A DNA stretch of 6,504 nucleotides from Defluviitaleaceae bacterium (GTDB lineage Bacteria; Bacillota; Clostridia; Lachnospirales; WQUN01): contig WRHA01000306.1 of the NCBI GenBank assembly GCA_009783395.1, positions 1 to 6,504 on the forward strand, written 5' to 3'. Below the pieces are notes generated by a model. That model worked only from the letters and a program-made list of their open reading frames with translations, searched no databases and was not told the DNA's origin. The position numbers and the translations under genes were made by a program. Shown piece after piece: positions 1-5,570 of the stretch (position 1 is the stretch's first letter; each line of letters starts with the position of its first letter).

Positions 1-2
1 GT

Positions 3-42
3 GTGGGGGGAAACTTTTTCTTCAGAAAAAGTTTCCCCCCAC
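3..42. repeat. Perfect 18-bp inverted repeat (hairpin) upstream of murF
   Basis: Positions 3-20 (GTGGGGGGAAACTTTTTC) pair without mismatch with 25-42 around a TTCA loop. The 3' arm ends in six C and AC, not in a T run, so it does not look like a classic intrinsic terminator in either direction. It sits 19 bp before the murF ribosome binding site, probably between murF and the preceding gene (murE in related clusters, not visible here). It could be a copy of a dispersed palindromic repeat, an mRNA-stabilising element or a processing site. The structure is certain from the sequence; its role is not known. Confidence 0.85.
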
Positions 43-60
43 GACCTTGACCTTAACCTT

Positions 61-67
61 AAAGGAG
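61..67 (+). promoter_or_regulatory. Ribosome binding site of murF
   Basis: AAAGGAG lies 6 bases before the ATG at 74 and decides that start over the in-frame TTG at 47, which has no such site. Three tandem ACCTTR hexamers (44-61) precede it. Each contains CCTT, complementary to the AAGG core, so partial masking of the site is conceivable but unproven. Confidence 0.8.
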
Positions 68-73
68 AAAAAA

Positions 74-1429
74 ATGCACCTTAAAATTAGCGAAATTGTA
101 GCGGCGACGGGTGGGCGGTTGTTGAGTGAGGATTTGGGTGGGGTGGTTACGGGTGTTTCTACGGATACGCGGAGTATTGGGGCGGGTGCGCTTTTTGTGC
201 CGATTGTGGGGCCGAGATTTGATGGGCATGAGTATATTGGTGATGCGGCGGAAAAGGGCGCGATTTGCGCATTGACGGAGCGTCAAAACGCACCAACCGA
301 CATGGACATTCCTTTAGTATATGTTGGCTCGACTCGGCGCGCTTTGTTGGATTTGGCGCATTTTTACCGCATGAAGCATGATGTTAGGGTTGTTGCGGTG
401 GTTGGCAGTGCGGGCAAGACTACTACTAAGGATATGATTGCGGATATTTTGTCGCAGCGGTTTCGGACTAAGCGTACTATTAGGAATTTTAATAATGACA
501 TTGGGTTGCCGCTTTCGGTTTTTCAGCTTGAGGCGGACGACGAGGTGCTTGTGCTTGAAATGGGCATGAATCGTGCGGGTGAAGTGCGCGAGTTGAGTTT
601 GGTCGGTGCGCCGGATTTTGCTGTGGTTACGTACATCGGCGATGAGCATATGGAAAATTTTGAAAATCACGAGGGCGTTTTGCTTGCTAATCTTGAGGTT
701 TTGGATGGCTTGAGGGATGGTGGCACGATTGTTTTAAAGGGCGATGATCCGCTTCTTGTTGGTGAAATTGCGGGGCGGAAGGTTGCCGGGTTTGACGCGT
801 TGTATCCCGGTGCGAAAAATATTTATTACGCCGAGCCGGTTGGGTTTCAGGAAACGCGTTGCCGATTTCATTGGCGCGGTGCGGATGTTGATGTTACCGT
901 GCCGATTCCGGGGGCGCATATGGTGATGAACGCGCTTCTTGCCTGTGTTGTTGGGCTTGAAATGGGGGTTTCGCCCGGTGAAATTGCGGGTGCATTTGAA
1001 AGGTTTACTCCGCCTGCGGGGCGTTTGAATGTTTTTAACACTCAAGGTGGTTTTACCGTCATCGACGATGTTTATAATGCGAATCCCGAGTCTGTTGCGG
1101 AGGCGATTAAAGTGCTTCGGCGTGGCGAGGGGCGGCGCGTCGCTGTTTTGGGCGATATGAACGAACTCGGCCGCATCGCTGAGGCGCGCCATCGCGAAAT
1201 AGGCGCGTTCGCCGCACGGGAAGGCGTCGACTTGCTTGTTACAATCGGCGAACTCTCGCGATTTACAAATGAGGGCTTTGCTTCGGTTGGTGGAAACGGT
1301 AGAAGTGTCCACTTCGAGGCTGCGGATGATTTTGATCCCGGCGAGGTTTTGGAACGCGGCGATACCGTGCTTGTTAAGGCGTCACGCGGAATGTTGTTTG
1401 AAACGATTATTGAGAAGATTAAGTTTTGA
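74..1429 (+). CDS. murF: UDP-N-acetylmuramoyl-tripeptide--D-alanyl-D-alanine ligase (MurF)
   Basis: Cytoplasmic ATP-dependent ligase that adds D-Ala-D-Ala to the UDP-MurNAc-tripeptide, completing the pentapeptide precursor. The 451-residue length is normal for the family. Visible in order are an N-terminal substrate-binding domain (about 1-100, with STDTRSI at 29-35), the ATP-binding P-loop GSAGKTTTKD at 111-120, the Mur ligase stretch around RNFNNDIGLPL (137-147), EMGMNRAGE (162-170), and the C-terminal domain with IDDVYNANPES (330-340), VLGDMNELG (358-366) and VKASRGM (434-440). The P-loop has Ala where many MurF proteins have Asn, a common kind of variation. The ATG at 74 is chosen for its ribosome binding site. 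It is the first gene of the visible cluster, 16 bp before mraY, and probably co-transcribed with it. The first third of the gene is extremely biased to G- or T-ending codons. Confidence 0.97.
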   Translation: MHLKISEIVAATGGRLLSEDLGGVVTGVSTDTRSIGAGALFVPIVGPRFDGHEYIGDAAEKGAICALTERQNAPTDMDIPLVYVGSTRRALLDLAHFYRMKHDVRVVAVVGSAGKTTTKDMIADILSQRFRTKRTIRNFNNDIGLPLSVFQLEADDEVLVLEMGMNRAGEVRELSLVGAPDFAVVTYIGDEHMENFENHEGVLLANLEVLDGLRDGGTIVLKGDDPLLVGEIAGRKVAGFDALYPGAKNIYYAEPVGFQETRCRFHWRGADVDVTVPIPGAHMVMNALLACVVGLEMGVSPGEIAGAFERFTPPAGRLNVFNTQGGFTVIDDVYNANPESVAEAIKVLRRGEGRRVAVLGDMNELGRIAEARHREIGAFAAREGVDLLVTIGELSRFTNEGFASVGGNGRSVHFEAADDFDPGEVLERGDTVLVKASRGMLFETIIEKIKF

Positions 1430-1430
1430 T

Positions 1431-1437
1431 GGAGGGG
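1431..1437 (+). promoter_or_regulatory. Ribosome binding site of mraY
   Basis: GGAGGGG lies 8 bases before the ATG at 1446, in the 16-bp gap after murF. It fixes the mraY start there; the same frame is open upstream to 1236, but that part lies inside murF. Confidence 0.85.
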
Positions 1438-1445
1438 CAACCCAC

Positions 1446-2414
1446 ATGGTAATTAACGAGGCGATTTATGCCGTACTTATCGCATTTGTTGCGAACATCG
1501 TGCTTTGTCCGATTATGATTCCGTCGCTTGTTAAGCTGAAGTTTGGGCAGTACATTCGCGGCGACGGGCCGGCCGCGCACCAAAGCAAATCCGGCACACC
1601 AACCATGGGCGGCATTATGATTATTGTGAGCTTTTTGCTTGCGGCGGCGATTTTTTTGCCGGGGAATCCGCAGGGGATTGCTATTGTCGGCGTAACGGTG
1701 GCGTTTGGGCTGATTGGGTTTGCTGATGACTTTTTGAAAATTGTTAAAAAGCAGAATTTGGGTCTTAGGGCGTGGCAAAAATTTTCGGCGCAGATTGCGG
1801 TTTCGGTGGCGTTTGTTTTGGTTTGGCGGATGATGCCGGGGTATTCGACGGAGATGCTTGTGCCGTTTATGCCGGATATGACGCTGGATTTGGGCGTGTT
1901 TTTCCCTGCGTTTGCCGTGATGATTTTTTTAAGCTGCTCGAACGGTGCGAATTTAACCGATGGGCTTGATGGGCTTGCGGCGGGGGTTACGGCGGTTATC
2001 GCTGTGTTTTTTGTGTTTGCGGCTTGGATGATAAATCCGGATATTTTGCCGGTTGCGGGCGCGGCGGTTGGCGCGTTGTTGGGTTTTTTGCTGTTTAACT
2101 CGCATCCCGCACGGGTTTTTATGGGTGACACAGGCTCTCTCGCCCTTGGCGGATTTGTTGCGGCGACCGCGTTGATGCTTGGGATGCCGCTGTTTTTGTT
2201 GATTGTTGCGATAATTTATGTAGTAGAGGCGGGGTCGGTTATTATTCAGGTTGTGTATTTTAAGGCGACGCGTGGCAAGCGATTCTTTAAGATGGCTCCG
2301 ATTCATCACGCATTTGAGCTTTCGGGCTGGCCGGAAACGAAGGTCGTGGCGTTTTTCTACGTTGTAACAACGCTTGCGTGCTTGGTGGGTTATCTCGCCA
2401 TCGTAGGAATTTAG
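1446..2414 (+). CDS. mraY: Phospho-N-acetylmuramoyl-pentapeptide-transferase (MraY)
   Basis: Integral membrane enzyme that transfers phospho-MurNAc-pentapeptide from UDP to undecaprenyl phosphate, making lipid I on the cytoplasmic face. The 322-residue length is typical of Gram-positive MraY, and about ten hydrophobic segments can be seen. Family signatures are HQSKSGTPTMGG (45-56), GFADDFLK with the aspartate pair D94/D95 (91-98), the NLTDGLDGLAAG loop with D172 and D175 (169-180), FMGDTGS with D228 (225-231) and the histidine-containing loop KMAPIHHAFE (282-291). It follows murF by 16 bp and precedes murD by 4 bp, so translational coupling is likely. The HQSKSGTPTMGG block uses A/C-ending codons while the next membrane segment is almost all G/T-ending. 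No sign of damage. Confidence 0.98.
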   Translation: MVINEAIYAVLIAFVANIVLCPIMIPSLVKLKFGQYIRGDGPAAHQSKSGTPTMGGIMIIVSFLLAAAIFLPGNPQGIAIVGVTVAFGLIGFADDFLKIVKKQNLGLRAWQKFSAQIAVSVAFVLVWRMMPGYSTEMLVPFMPDMTLDLGVFFPAFAVMIFLSCSNGANLTDGLDGLAAGVTAVIAVFFVFAAWMINPDILPVAGAAVGALLGFLLFNSHPARVFMGDTGSLALGGFVAATALMLGMPLFLLIVAIIYVVEAGSVIIQVVYFKATRGKRFFKMAPIHHAFELSGWPETKVVAFFYVVTTLACLVGYLAIVGI

Positions 2415-2418
2415 AGCC

Positions 2419-3891
2419 GTGGACATGTGTCGAGATTTTGAGCGTTCTCTTGAAGCCGAATCCGAAGCCGGATTCGATGTCGAGAGCGGGGCCGGATTTG
2501 AGGCCGGATTCGATGCGGGATTCGAGTTTCGTGGCAGGCGCGTTCTTGTTTGCGGAATGGCGCGAAGCGGGCAGGCGGCGGCGTTAGCCCTTGTGCGGCT
2601 TGGCGCGGTCGTTACCGCTACGGATACGAAATCAGAAATTGTGTGGGACTATGACCCTGCCGCGCATGGAATCGTCACGCGTCTCGGCGAAGCTCCGACC
2701 GGTTTTGTTACCGACTTCGAGATTGTTGTCATAAGCCCCGGCATTAGCGTGTACACGGATTTTGTACAAAAAGCTACTGAATCGGGCATTCCTGTTTGGG
2801 GCGAAGCGGAGCTGGCCTATCGGCTCTGCCCCTGCGACATGATTGCGATAACCGGCACAAACGGAAAAACCACCGTAACCACCCTCGTTGGCGAAATATT
2901 AAGCCGCGCAGGGAGTGCGACGTCTGTGCAAAATATTAATTTTTCCGGAGAGGTTCACGTCGCGGGAAACATCGGCGTTCCGCTTACTTCGCTTGTTGAA
3001 ACGATCGCGCCCGGCGACCTTGTTGTTGCGGAAATTTCGAGCTTCCAGCTTGAAACAATAGCGGCGTTTCGCCCGAAAATCGCCGCTGTTCTCAACATCA
3101 CCGAGGATCATCTCGACCGTCATTTGACGATGGAAAATTATATTGCCGCAAAAAAAAGAATTTTCGAAAATATTGGCAAAAATGAAATTTGTGTGCTAAA
3201 CTATGACAATAGTGTTACAAAATTGTTAAATTCTCGTGGCAAAAACCTATTTTTCAGCATGAACGAGGAAGTCGACGTCTTTGTGCGCGACGGAAAAATT
3301 TTTTCGACGGTGAATGAAAACCGCGAAGTGTTTGTGGCGGAACTCTCGGAAACGAAGGTTTTGCCCGAAAACGCGCTTGCGGCAACGGCAATTGCCCACG
3401 CGGCGGGCGCGCCGGTCAAGGTTATCGCGGAGGTTTTGCGCGAATTTGCCGGGGTGGAGCATCGTTTGGAGTTTGTAACAGAAATCGGCGGCGTGAAATT
3501 TTACAACGATTCGAAGGCAACAAACCCCGACGCGGCAGTCAAGGCACTGGAGTTTTTCAGCCCACCCGTGATTTTAATTGCGGGCGGGTCGGATAAGGAC
3601 GCGAACTTCGAGCATTGGGTAAAACGGTTTCGCGAAAAGGTTACTTATGCAATTTTAATCGGGGAAACAGCGGACGAAATCGCACGCCAATGCGACGCGC
3701 AAAATTTTGCTTCATATATAAAGGTCGGGTCGCTTGAAGATGCGGTTCGATGCGCGAAGGAGATGGCAAGGCCCGGCGACATTGTTCTGCTTTCGCCGGC
3801 ATGTGCCAGCTTCGATATGTTTAAAAGTTTCGAAGATCGCGGAAGAAAATTTAAAAGATTATGCACGCCAAGCGTGCAGTGGACACCGTGA
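2419..3891 (+). CDS. murD: UDP-N-acetylmuramoyl-L-alanine--D-glutamate ligase (MurD) with repetitive N-terminal extension
   Basis: Cytoplasmic ligase that adds D-glutamate to UDP-MurNAc-L-alanine. Recognisable parts are the N-terminal Rossmann-like domain starting at about residue 38 (RGRRVLVCGMARSGQAAA), ISPGIS (105-110), the P-loop ITGTNGKTTVTT (144-155), GNIGVPL (183-189), EISSFQLE (205-212), NITEDHLDRH (226-235), HRLEF (348-352), FYNDSKATNPDA (361-372), GGSDKD (389-394) and the C-terminal LLSPACASFDMFKSFEDRG. At 490 residues it exceeds the roughly 440-460 usual for MurD, mostly through about 36 extra N-terminal residues rich in Gly, Phe, Glu and Asp. GTG at 2419 is preferred (AGGA at 2405-2408); ATG at 2425 is possible. 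The next in-frame start, residue 47, falls inside the nucleotide-binding loop, so the extension is genuine. The last residues (CTPSVQWTP) overlap a palindromic repeat. Function is certain; the extension's role is unknown. Confidence 0.96.
   Translation: MDMCRDFERSLEAESEAGFDVESGAGFEAGFDAGFEFRGRRVLVCGMARSGQAAALALVRLGAVVTATDTKSEIVWDYDPAAHGIVTRLGEAPTGFVTDFEIVVISPGISVYTDFVQKATESGIPVWGEAELAYRLCPCDMIAITGTNGKTTVTTLVGEILSRAGSATSVQNINFSGEVHVAGNIGVPLTSLVETIAPGDLVVAEISSFQLETIAAFRPKIAAVLNITEDHLDRHLTMENYIAAKKRIFENIGKNEICVLNYDNSVTKLLNSRGKNLFFSMNEEVDVFVRDGKIFSTVNENREVFVAELSETKVLPENALAATAIAHAAGAPVKVIAEVLREFAGVEHRLEFVTEIGGVKFYNDSKATNPDAAVKALEFFSPPVILIAGGSDKDANFEHWVKRFREKVTYAILIGETADEIARQCDAQNFASYIKVGSLEDAVRCAKEMARPGDIVLLSPACASFDMFKSFEDRGRKFKRLCTPSVQWTP
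2467..2526 (+). repeat. Degenerate 12-13 bp tandem repeats in the 5' end of murD
   Basis: Four related units occur: GCCGGATTCGATG at 2467 and 2503, GCCGGATTTGAG at 2491 and GCGGGATTCGAG at 2515. They encode the repeating Ala-Gly-Phe-Glu/Asp pattern of the MurD N-terminal extension (residues 17-36). The 11-mer CGAAGCCGGAT at the start of this block recurs at 3920-3930 in the murD-ftsW gap, so the block may derive from a dispersed repeat. Confidence 0.7.
3863..3877. repeat. 15-bp palindrome GCACGCCAAGCGTGC, copy 1, at the 3' end of murD
   Basis: Six-base-pair arms surround a CAA loop, within the last codons of murD (residues 482-486). Fourteen of its bases (CACGCCAAGCGTGC) recur at 5252-5265 near the end of ftsW in a different reading frame. 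There is no T run after it. Confidence 0.6.
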
Positions 3892-3950
3892 ACATCTTGC
3901 GGTAAGGGTCGTTACGTCTCGAAGCCGGATACGGTTTCCCGACGATATAA

Positions 3951-3977
3951 AAAAATGCGGTGGAGCGTCGCATTTTT
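3951..3977. other. Hairpin in the murD-ftsW intergenic gap
   Basis: AAAAATGCG (3951-3959) pairs perfectly with CGCATTTTT (3969-3977), with one possible inner G-U pair and a 7-base loop. It lies within the 112-bp gap between the murD stop and the ftsW start, 11 bases before the ftsW ribosome binding site. The GC-rich part of the stem is only four base pairs and the T run belongs to the stem itself, so termination would be weak. It may tune ftsW expression or read-through, or stabilise the downstream message. Confidence 0.5.
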
Positions 3978-3988
3978 ATCTCACTGAT

Positions 3989-3994
3989 GGGAGG
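3989..3994 (+). promoter_or_regulatory. Ribosome binding site of ftsW
   Basis: GGGAGG lies 9 bases before the ATG at 4004. It sets the start there although the frame stays open leftward into murD. Confidence 0.8.
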
Positions 3995-4003
3995 CACGGA
4001 TAT

Positions 4004-5293
4004 ATGGCACAGCGTGGCAGCGCGGCACCACAGCGCGATGATTACGATTACGACGACGAACAATATTATTACTATCCCGAAACCCGTGTCCGCCGTCCGC
4101 AACACAAAGACCGCGAGCAGGCAACGCTTCGGCCGAAATTAGACATACTTATTGGAAACATTGATATGACGCTGTTTTTTGTTGTAACGATTTTGGTTAT
4201 CATCGGCATAATCATGGTGCTTTCGGCCAGCCATGCGCGAATGGCAATCGTGCAAGACGACGCGTTCTACCTCTTGCGCCGAAACATTCCGTTCGCCCTT
4301 TTCGGATTCGTTGCAATGAACGTCGCCGCTCGTGTTCACTATGTATACTTGCGCAAATTTGTATGGGTTTTGTATGCGGGAACGGTTTTTTTCCTTGTCA
4401 TGGTTATAGTCGGGGGGCTTGCGGTTGGTGGTGCGACGCGCTGGTTTGAGCTTCCGGTCATCGGTCAGTTTCAGCCTTCCGAGCTTGCTAAGGCGTCCGT
4501 TATATTTGCAGTTGCGCACCTTGTTGACAAATATCCCACCGCGTTAAAATCCTGGAGCAATCTTTTCATTTTTGCGGGAATGGTTGCCGTGCTTGTTGCG
4601 TTGGTTTGGGCGCCGGGCGGATTTTCGCAGGGGCTTATCGTGGGGTCGATCGGCTTTGGAATGATTTTTATTGCAAGCCCTTATATTTGGCGATTTGTTG
4701 TGATGGGGGTATCGGCCGTTGCCGGGGTCGCGGCATATTTGGGCATAACGGCCTTGCTTGGAACGGGCTTTCGAGGTGCGCGGGTTATGGCGTGGCTTGA
4801 CCCGTGGGCAGACCGCGGCGGCAGGGGCGTTGGGTATCAGATAGTTCAATCGCTGTACGCTGTTGCATCGGGTGGAATGTTTGGCGAAGGCATCGGCCAG
4901 TCGATGCAAGCCTCATCCATCCCCGAGGTTCACAACGACATGATTTTTGCCGTAATCGTCGAGGAGCTTGGGCTTGTTGGTGCGGGGCTGATTTTGCTCC
5001 TCTTCGCCATCTTCATTTGGCGCGGCATAGTCGTTGCTATGCGTGCGCCCGACACGTTCAGCTCTATGATTGCAATCGGCATCGTTTTCGCAATCGGCTT
5101 CCAAGCCGTAATAAACGTTGGCGTTGTAACAAACACAATCCCAAACACAGGCGTAACCCTACCGTTTATCAGCTACGGCGGCACCTCGCTGGTAGTATTC
5201 ATGGGACTCGCAGGCGTTCTCCTAAACATCTCAAAATACTCCAAAGCAGAACACGCCAAGCGTGCGACGGGAGCCGTGGACGTGCGGCGGTAG
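4004..5293 (+). CDS. ftsW: SEDS-family peptidoglycan glycosyltransferase (FtsW/SpoVE)
   Basis: Polytopic membrane protein of the SEDS family, which polymerises glycan strands from lipid II together with a class B penicillin-binding protein at the division septum (FtsW) or spore cortex (SpoVE). It has 429 residues: a cytoplasmic tail of about 55, then about ten membrane segments. Signatures are GGATRWFEL...QFQPSELAK (142-163), GYQIVQSLYAVASGGMFGEG (277-296), IPEVHNDMIFAVIVEELG (306-323), whose D312 matches the aspartate needed for catalysis in SEDS proteins, and NTGVTLPFISYGGTSL (381-396). The tail is unusual: DDYDYDDEQYYYYPE (12-26) has six tyrosines and many acidic residues. The loop at 203-211 (APGGFSQGL) departs from the usual P-[DN]-[LF]-[GS] motif. 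Position after murD argues for FtsW or SpoVE over RodA, but sequence alone does not separate the first two. The gene's 3' end is strongly A/C-ending. Confidence 0.94.
   Translation: MAQRGSAAPQRDDYDYDDEQYYYYPETRVRRPQHKDREQATLRPKLDILIGNIDMTLFFVVTILVIIGIIMVLSASHARMAIVQDDAFYLLRRNIPFALFGFVAMNVAARVHYVYLRKFVWVLYAGTVFFLVMVIVGGLAVGGATRWFELPVIGQFQPSELAKASVIFAVAHLVDKYPTALKSWSNLFIFAGMVAVLVALVWAPGGFSQGLIVGSIGFGMIFIASPYIWRFVVMGVSAVAGVAAYLGITALLGTGFRGARVMAWLDPWADRGGRGVGYQIVQSLYAVASGGMFGEGIGQSMQASSIPEVHNDMIFAVIVEELGLVGAGLILLLFAIFIWRGIVVAMRAPDTFSSMIAIGIVFAIGFQAVINVGVVTNTIPNTGVTLPFISYGGTSLVVFMGLAGVLLNISKYSKAEHAKRATGAVDVRR
5252..5265. repeat. Palindrome CACGCCAAGCGTGC, copy 2, at the 3' end of ftsW
   Basis: It is identical over 14 bases to the copy at 3864-3877. 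Here it encodes the HAKRA region near the ftsW C-terminus, beyond the last conserved SEDS segment, so an insertion would be tolerated. The two copies are read in different frames, which argues that the shared element is the DNA or RNA and not a protein motif. Confidence 0.6.
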
Positions 5294-5324
5294 GAGGCGT
5301 TTGGATTGATATTTTCGACATTTA

Positions 5325-5356
5325 AAAAGAAGCCACAGAAAGGCTTCTTTTATTTT
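5325..5356. terminator. Bidirectional intrinsic terminator between ftsW and the convergent PIN operon
   Basis: AAAAGAAGCC (5325-5334) pairs perfectly with GGCTTCTTTT (5342-5351) across a 7-base ACAGAAA loop, followed by ATTTT. The A-rich left arm gives a U run on the minus strand too, so it can end both the rightward cell wall operon (32 bp after the ftsW stop) and the leftward small operon, whose last stop codon is at 5355-5357. Confidence 0.85.
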
Positions 5357-5570
5357 ACATTTGAGTATTTGCATCTATTACCTCTCGGTAATTTTGGGCA
5401 TCAGCCAAAAAAATATCTAGTGGAGTATTATTGAAAAGCCCTTGTCTCCACCGGGTATAATCAAAGGGTTCGCGGCGCATCAATACGATGAAACGCTCCG
5501 CTTCAACAAGTCCAAGCTGTTCTGCAAGTATCCGCATTCCTTTATCTTTTAAAACCGTATTGTTATACAT
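5355..5570 (-). CDS. Small protein paired with PIN-domain toxin, candidate antitoxin
   Basis: A 71-residue soluble protein with no signal peptide or membrane segment. Visible are a charged N-terminal helix-like region (VLKDKGMRILAEQLGLVEAERFIVL) and the motif REPFDYTRWRQGLF, which I recall from small proteins often encoded beside PIN-domain genes; this recall has not been checked. The ATG at 5570 is chosen because a perfect GAGGAGG lies 7 bases upstream; a TTG at 5573 is less likely. It overlaps the end of the PIN gene by 8 nt (ATGTATAA), so the two are translationally coupled. By context it may bind and inhibit the PIN protein, but no AbrB, ribbon-helix-helix or other known VapB-type DNA-binding fold is evident. 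It might instead be a functional partner without antitoxin activity. Its codon use looks more AT-rich than the cell wall genes. Confidence 0.7.
   Translation of the reverse strand: MYNNTVLKDKGMRILAEQLGLVEAERFIVLMRREPFDYTRWRQGLFNNTPLDIFLADAQNYREVIDANTQM

Noticed and set aside
3..42. Hairpin before murF as an intrinsic terminator
   Set aside because: No T run follows the stem on either strand; kept only as an inverted repeat.
47..73. Upstream TTG start for murF giving nine extra residues
   Set aside because: It falls before the AAAGGAG site at 61-67, has no ribosome binding site of its own, and the added residues do not belong to MurF.
734..1312. Antisense 192-codon open frame opposite murF
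   Set aside because: Arg/Asn-rich product with no domain, fully inside murF and without a plausible ribosome binding site.
1236..1445. 70 additional in-frame codons upstream of mraY
   Set aside because: They lie wholly inside murF; GGAGGGG at 1431-1437 and the normal MraY N-terminus place the start at 1446.
1466..2131. Antisense 221-codon open frame opposite mraY
   Set aside because: Low-complexity Ala/Asn/Pro/Thr/Ile product without motifs, explained by the strong G/T third-base bias of mraY on the other strand.
2467..2526. murD 5' repeats as a phase-variable tract
   Set aside because: Units are degenerate and mix 12- and 13-base matches with unrelated spacers; no long pure tract suited to slippage is present.
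3951..3977. murD-ftsW hairpin as a full terminator
   Set aside because: Only four GC-containing pairs at the top, and the T run is part of the stem with ATCTC after it; too weak to call.
3734..4003. 90 additional in-frame codons upstream of ftsW
   Set aside because: They overlap murD and a structured gap; GGGAGG at 3989-3994 sets the start at 4004.
4804..5325. 173-codon plus-strand frame overlapping ftsW
   Set aside because: Arg/His/Cys-rich shadow translation of conserved ftsW sequence in another frame.
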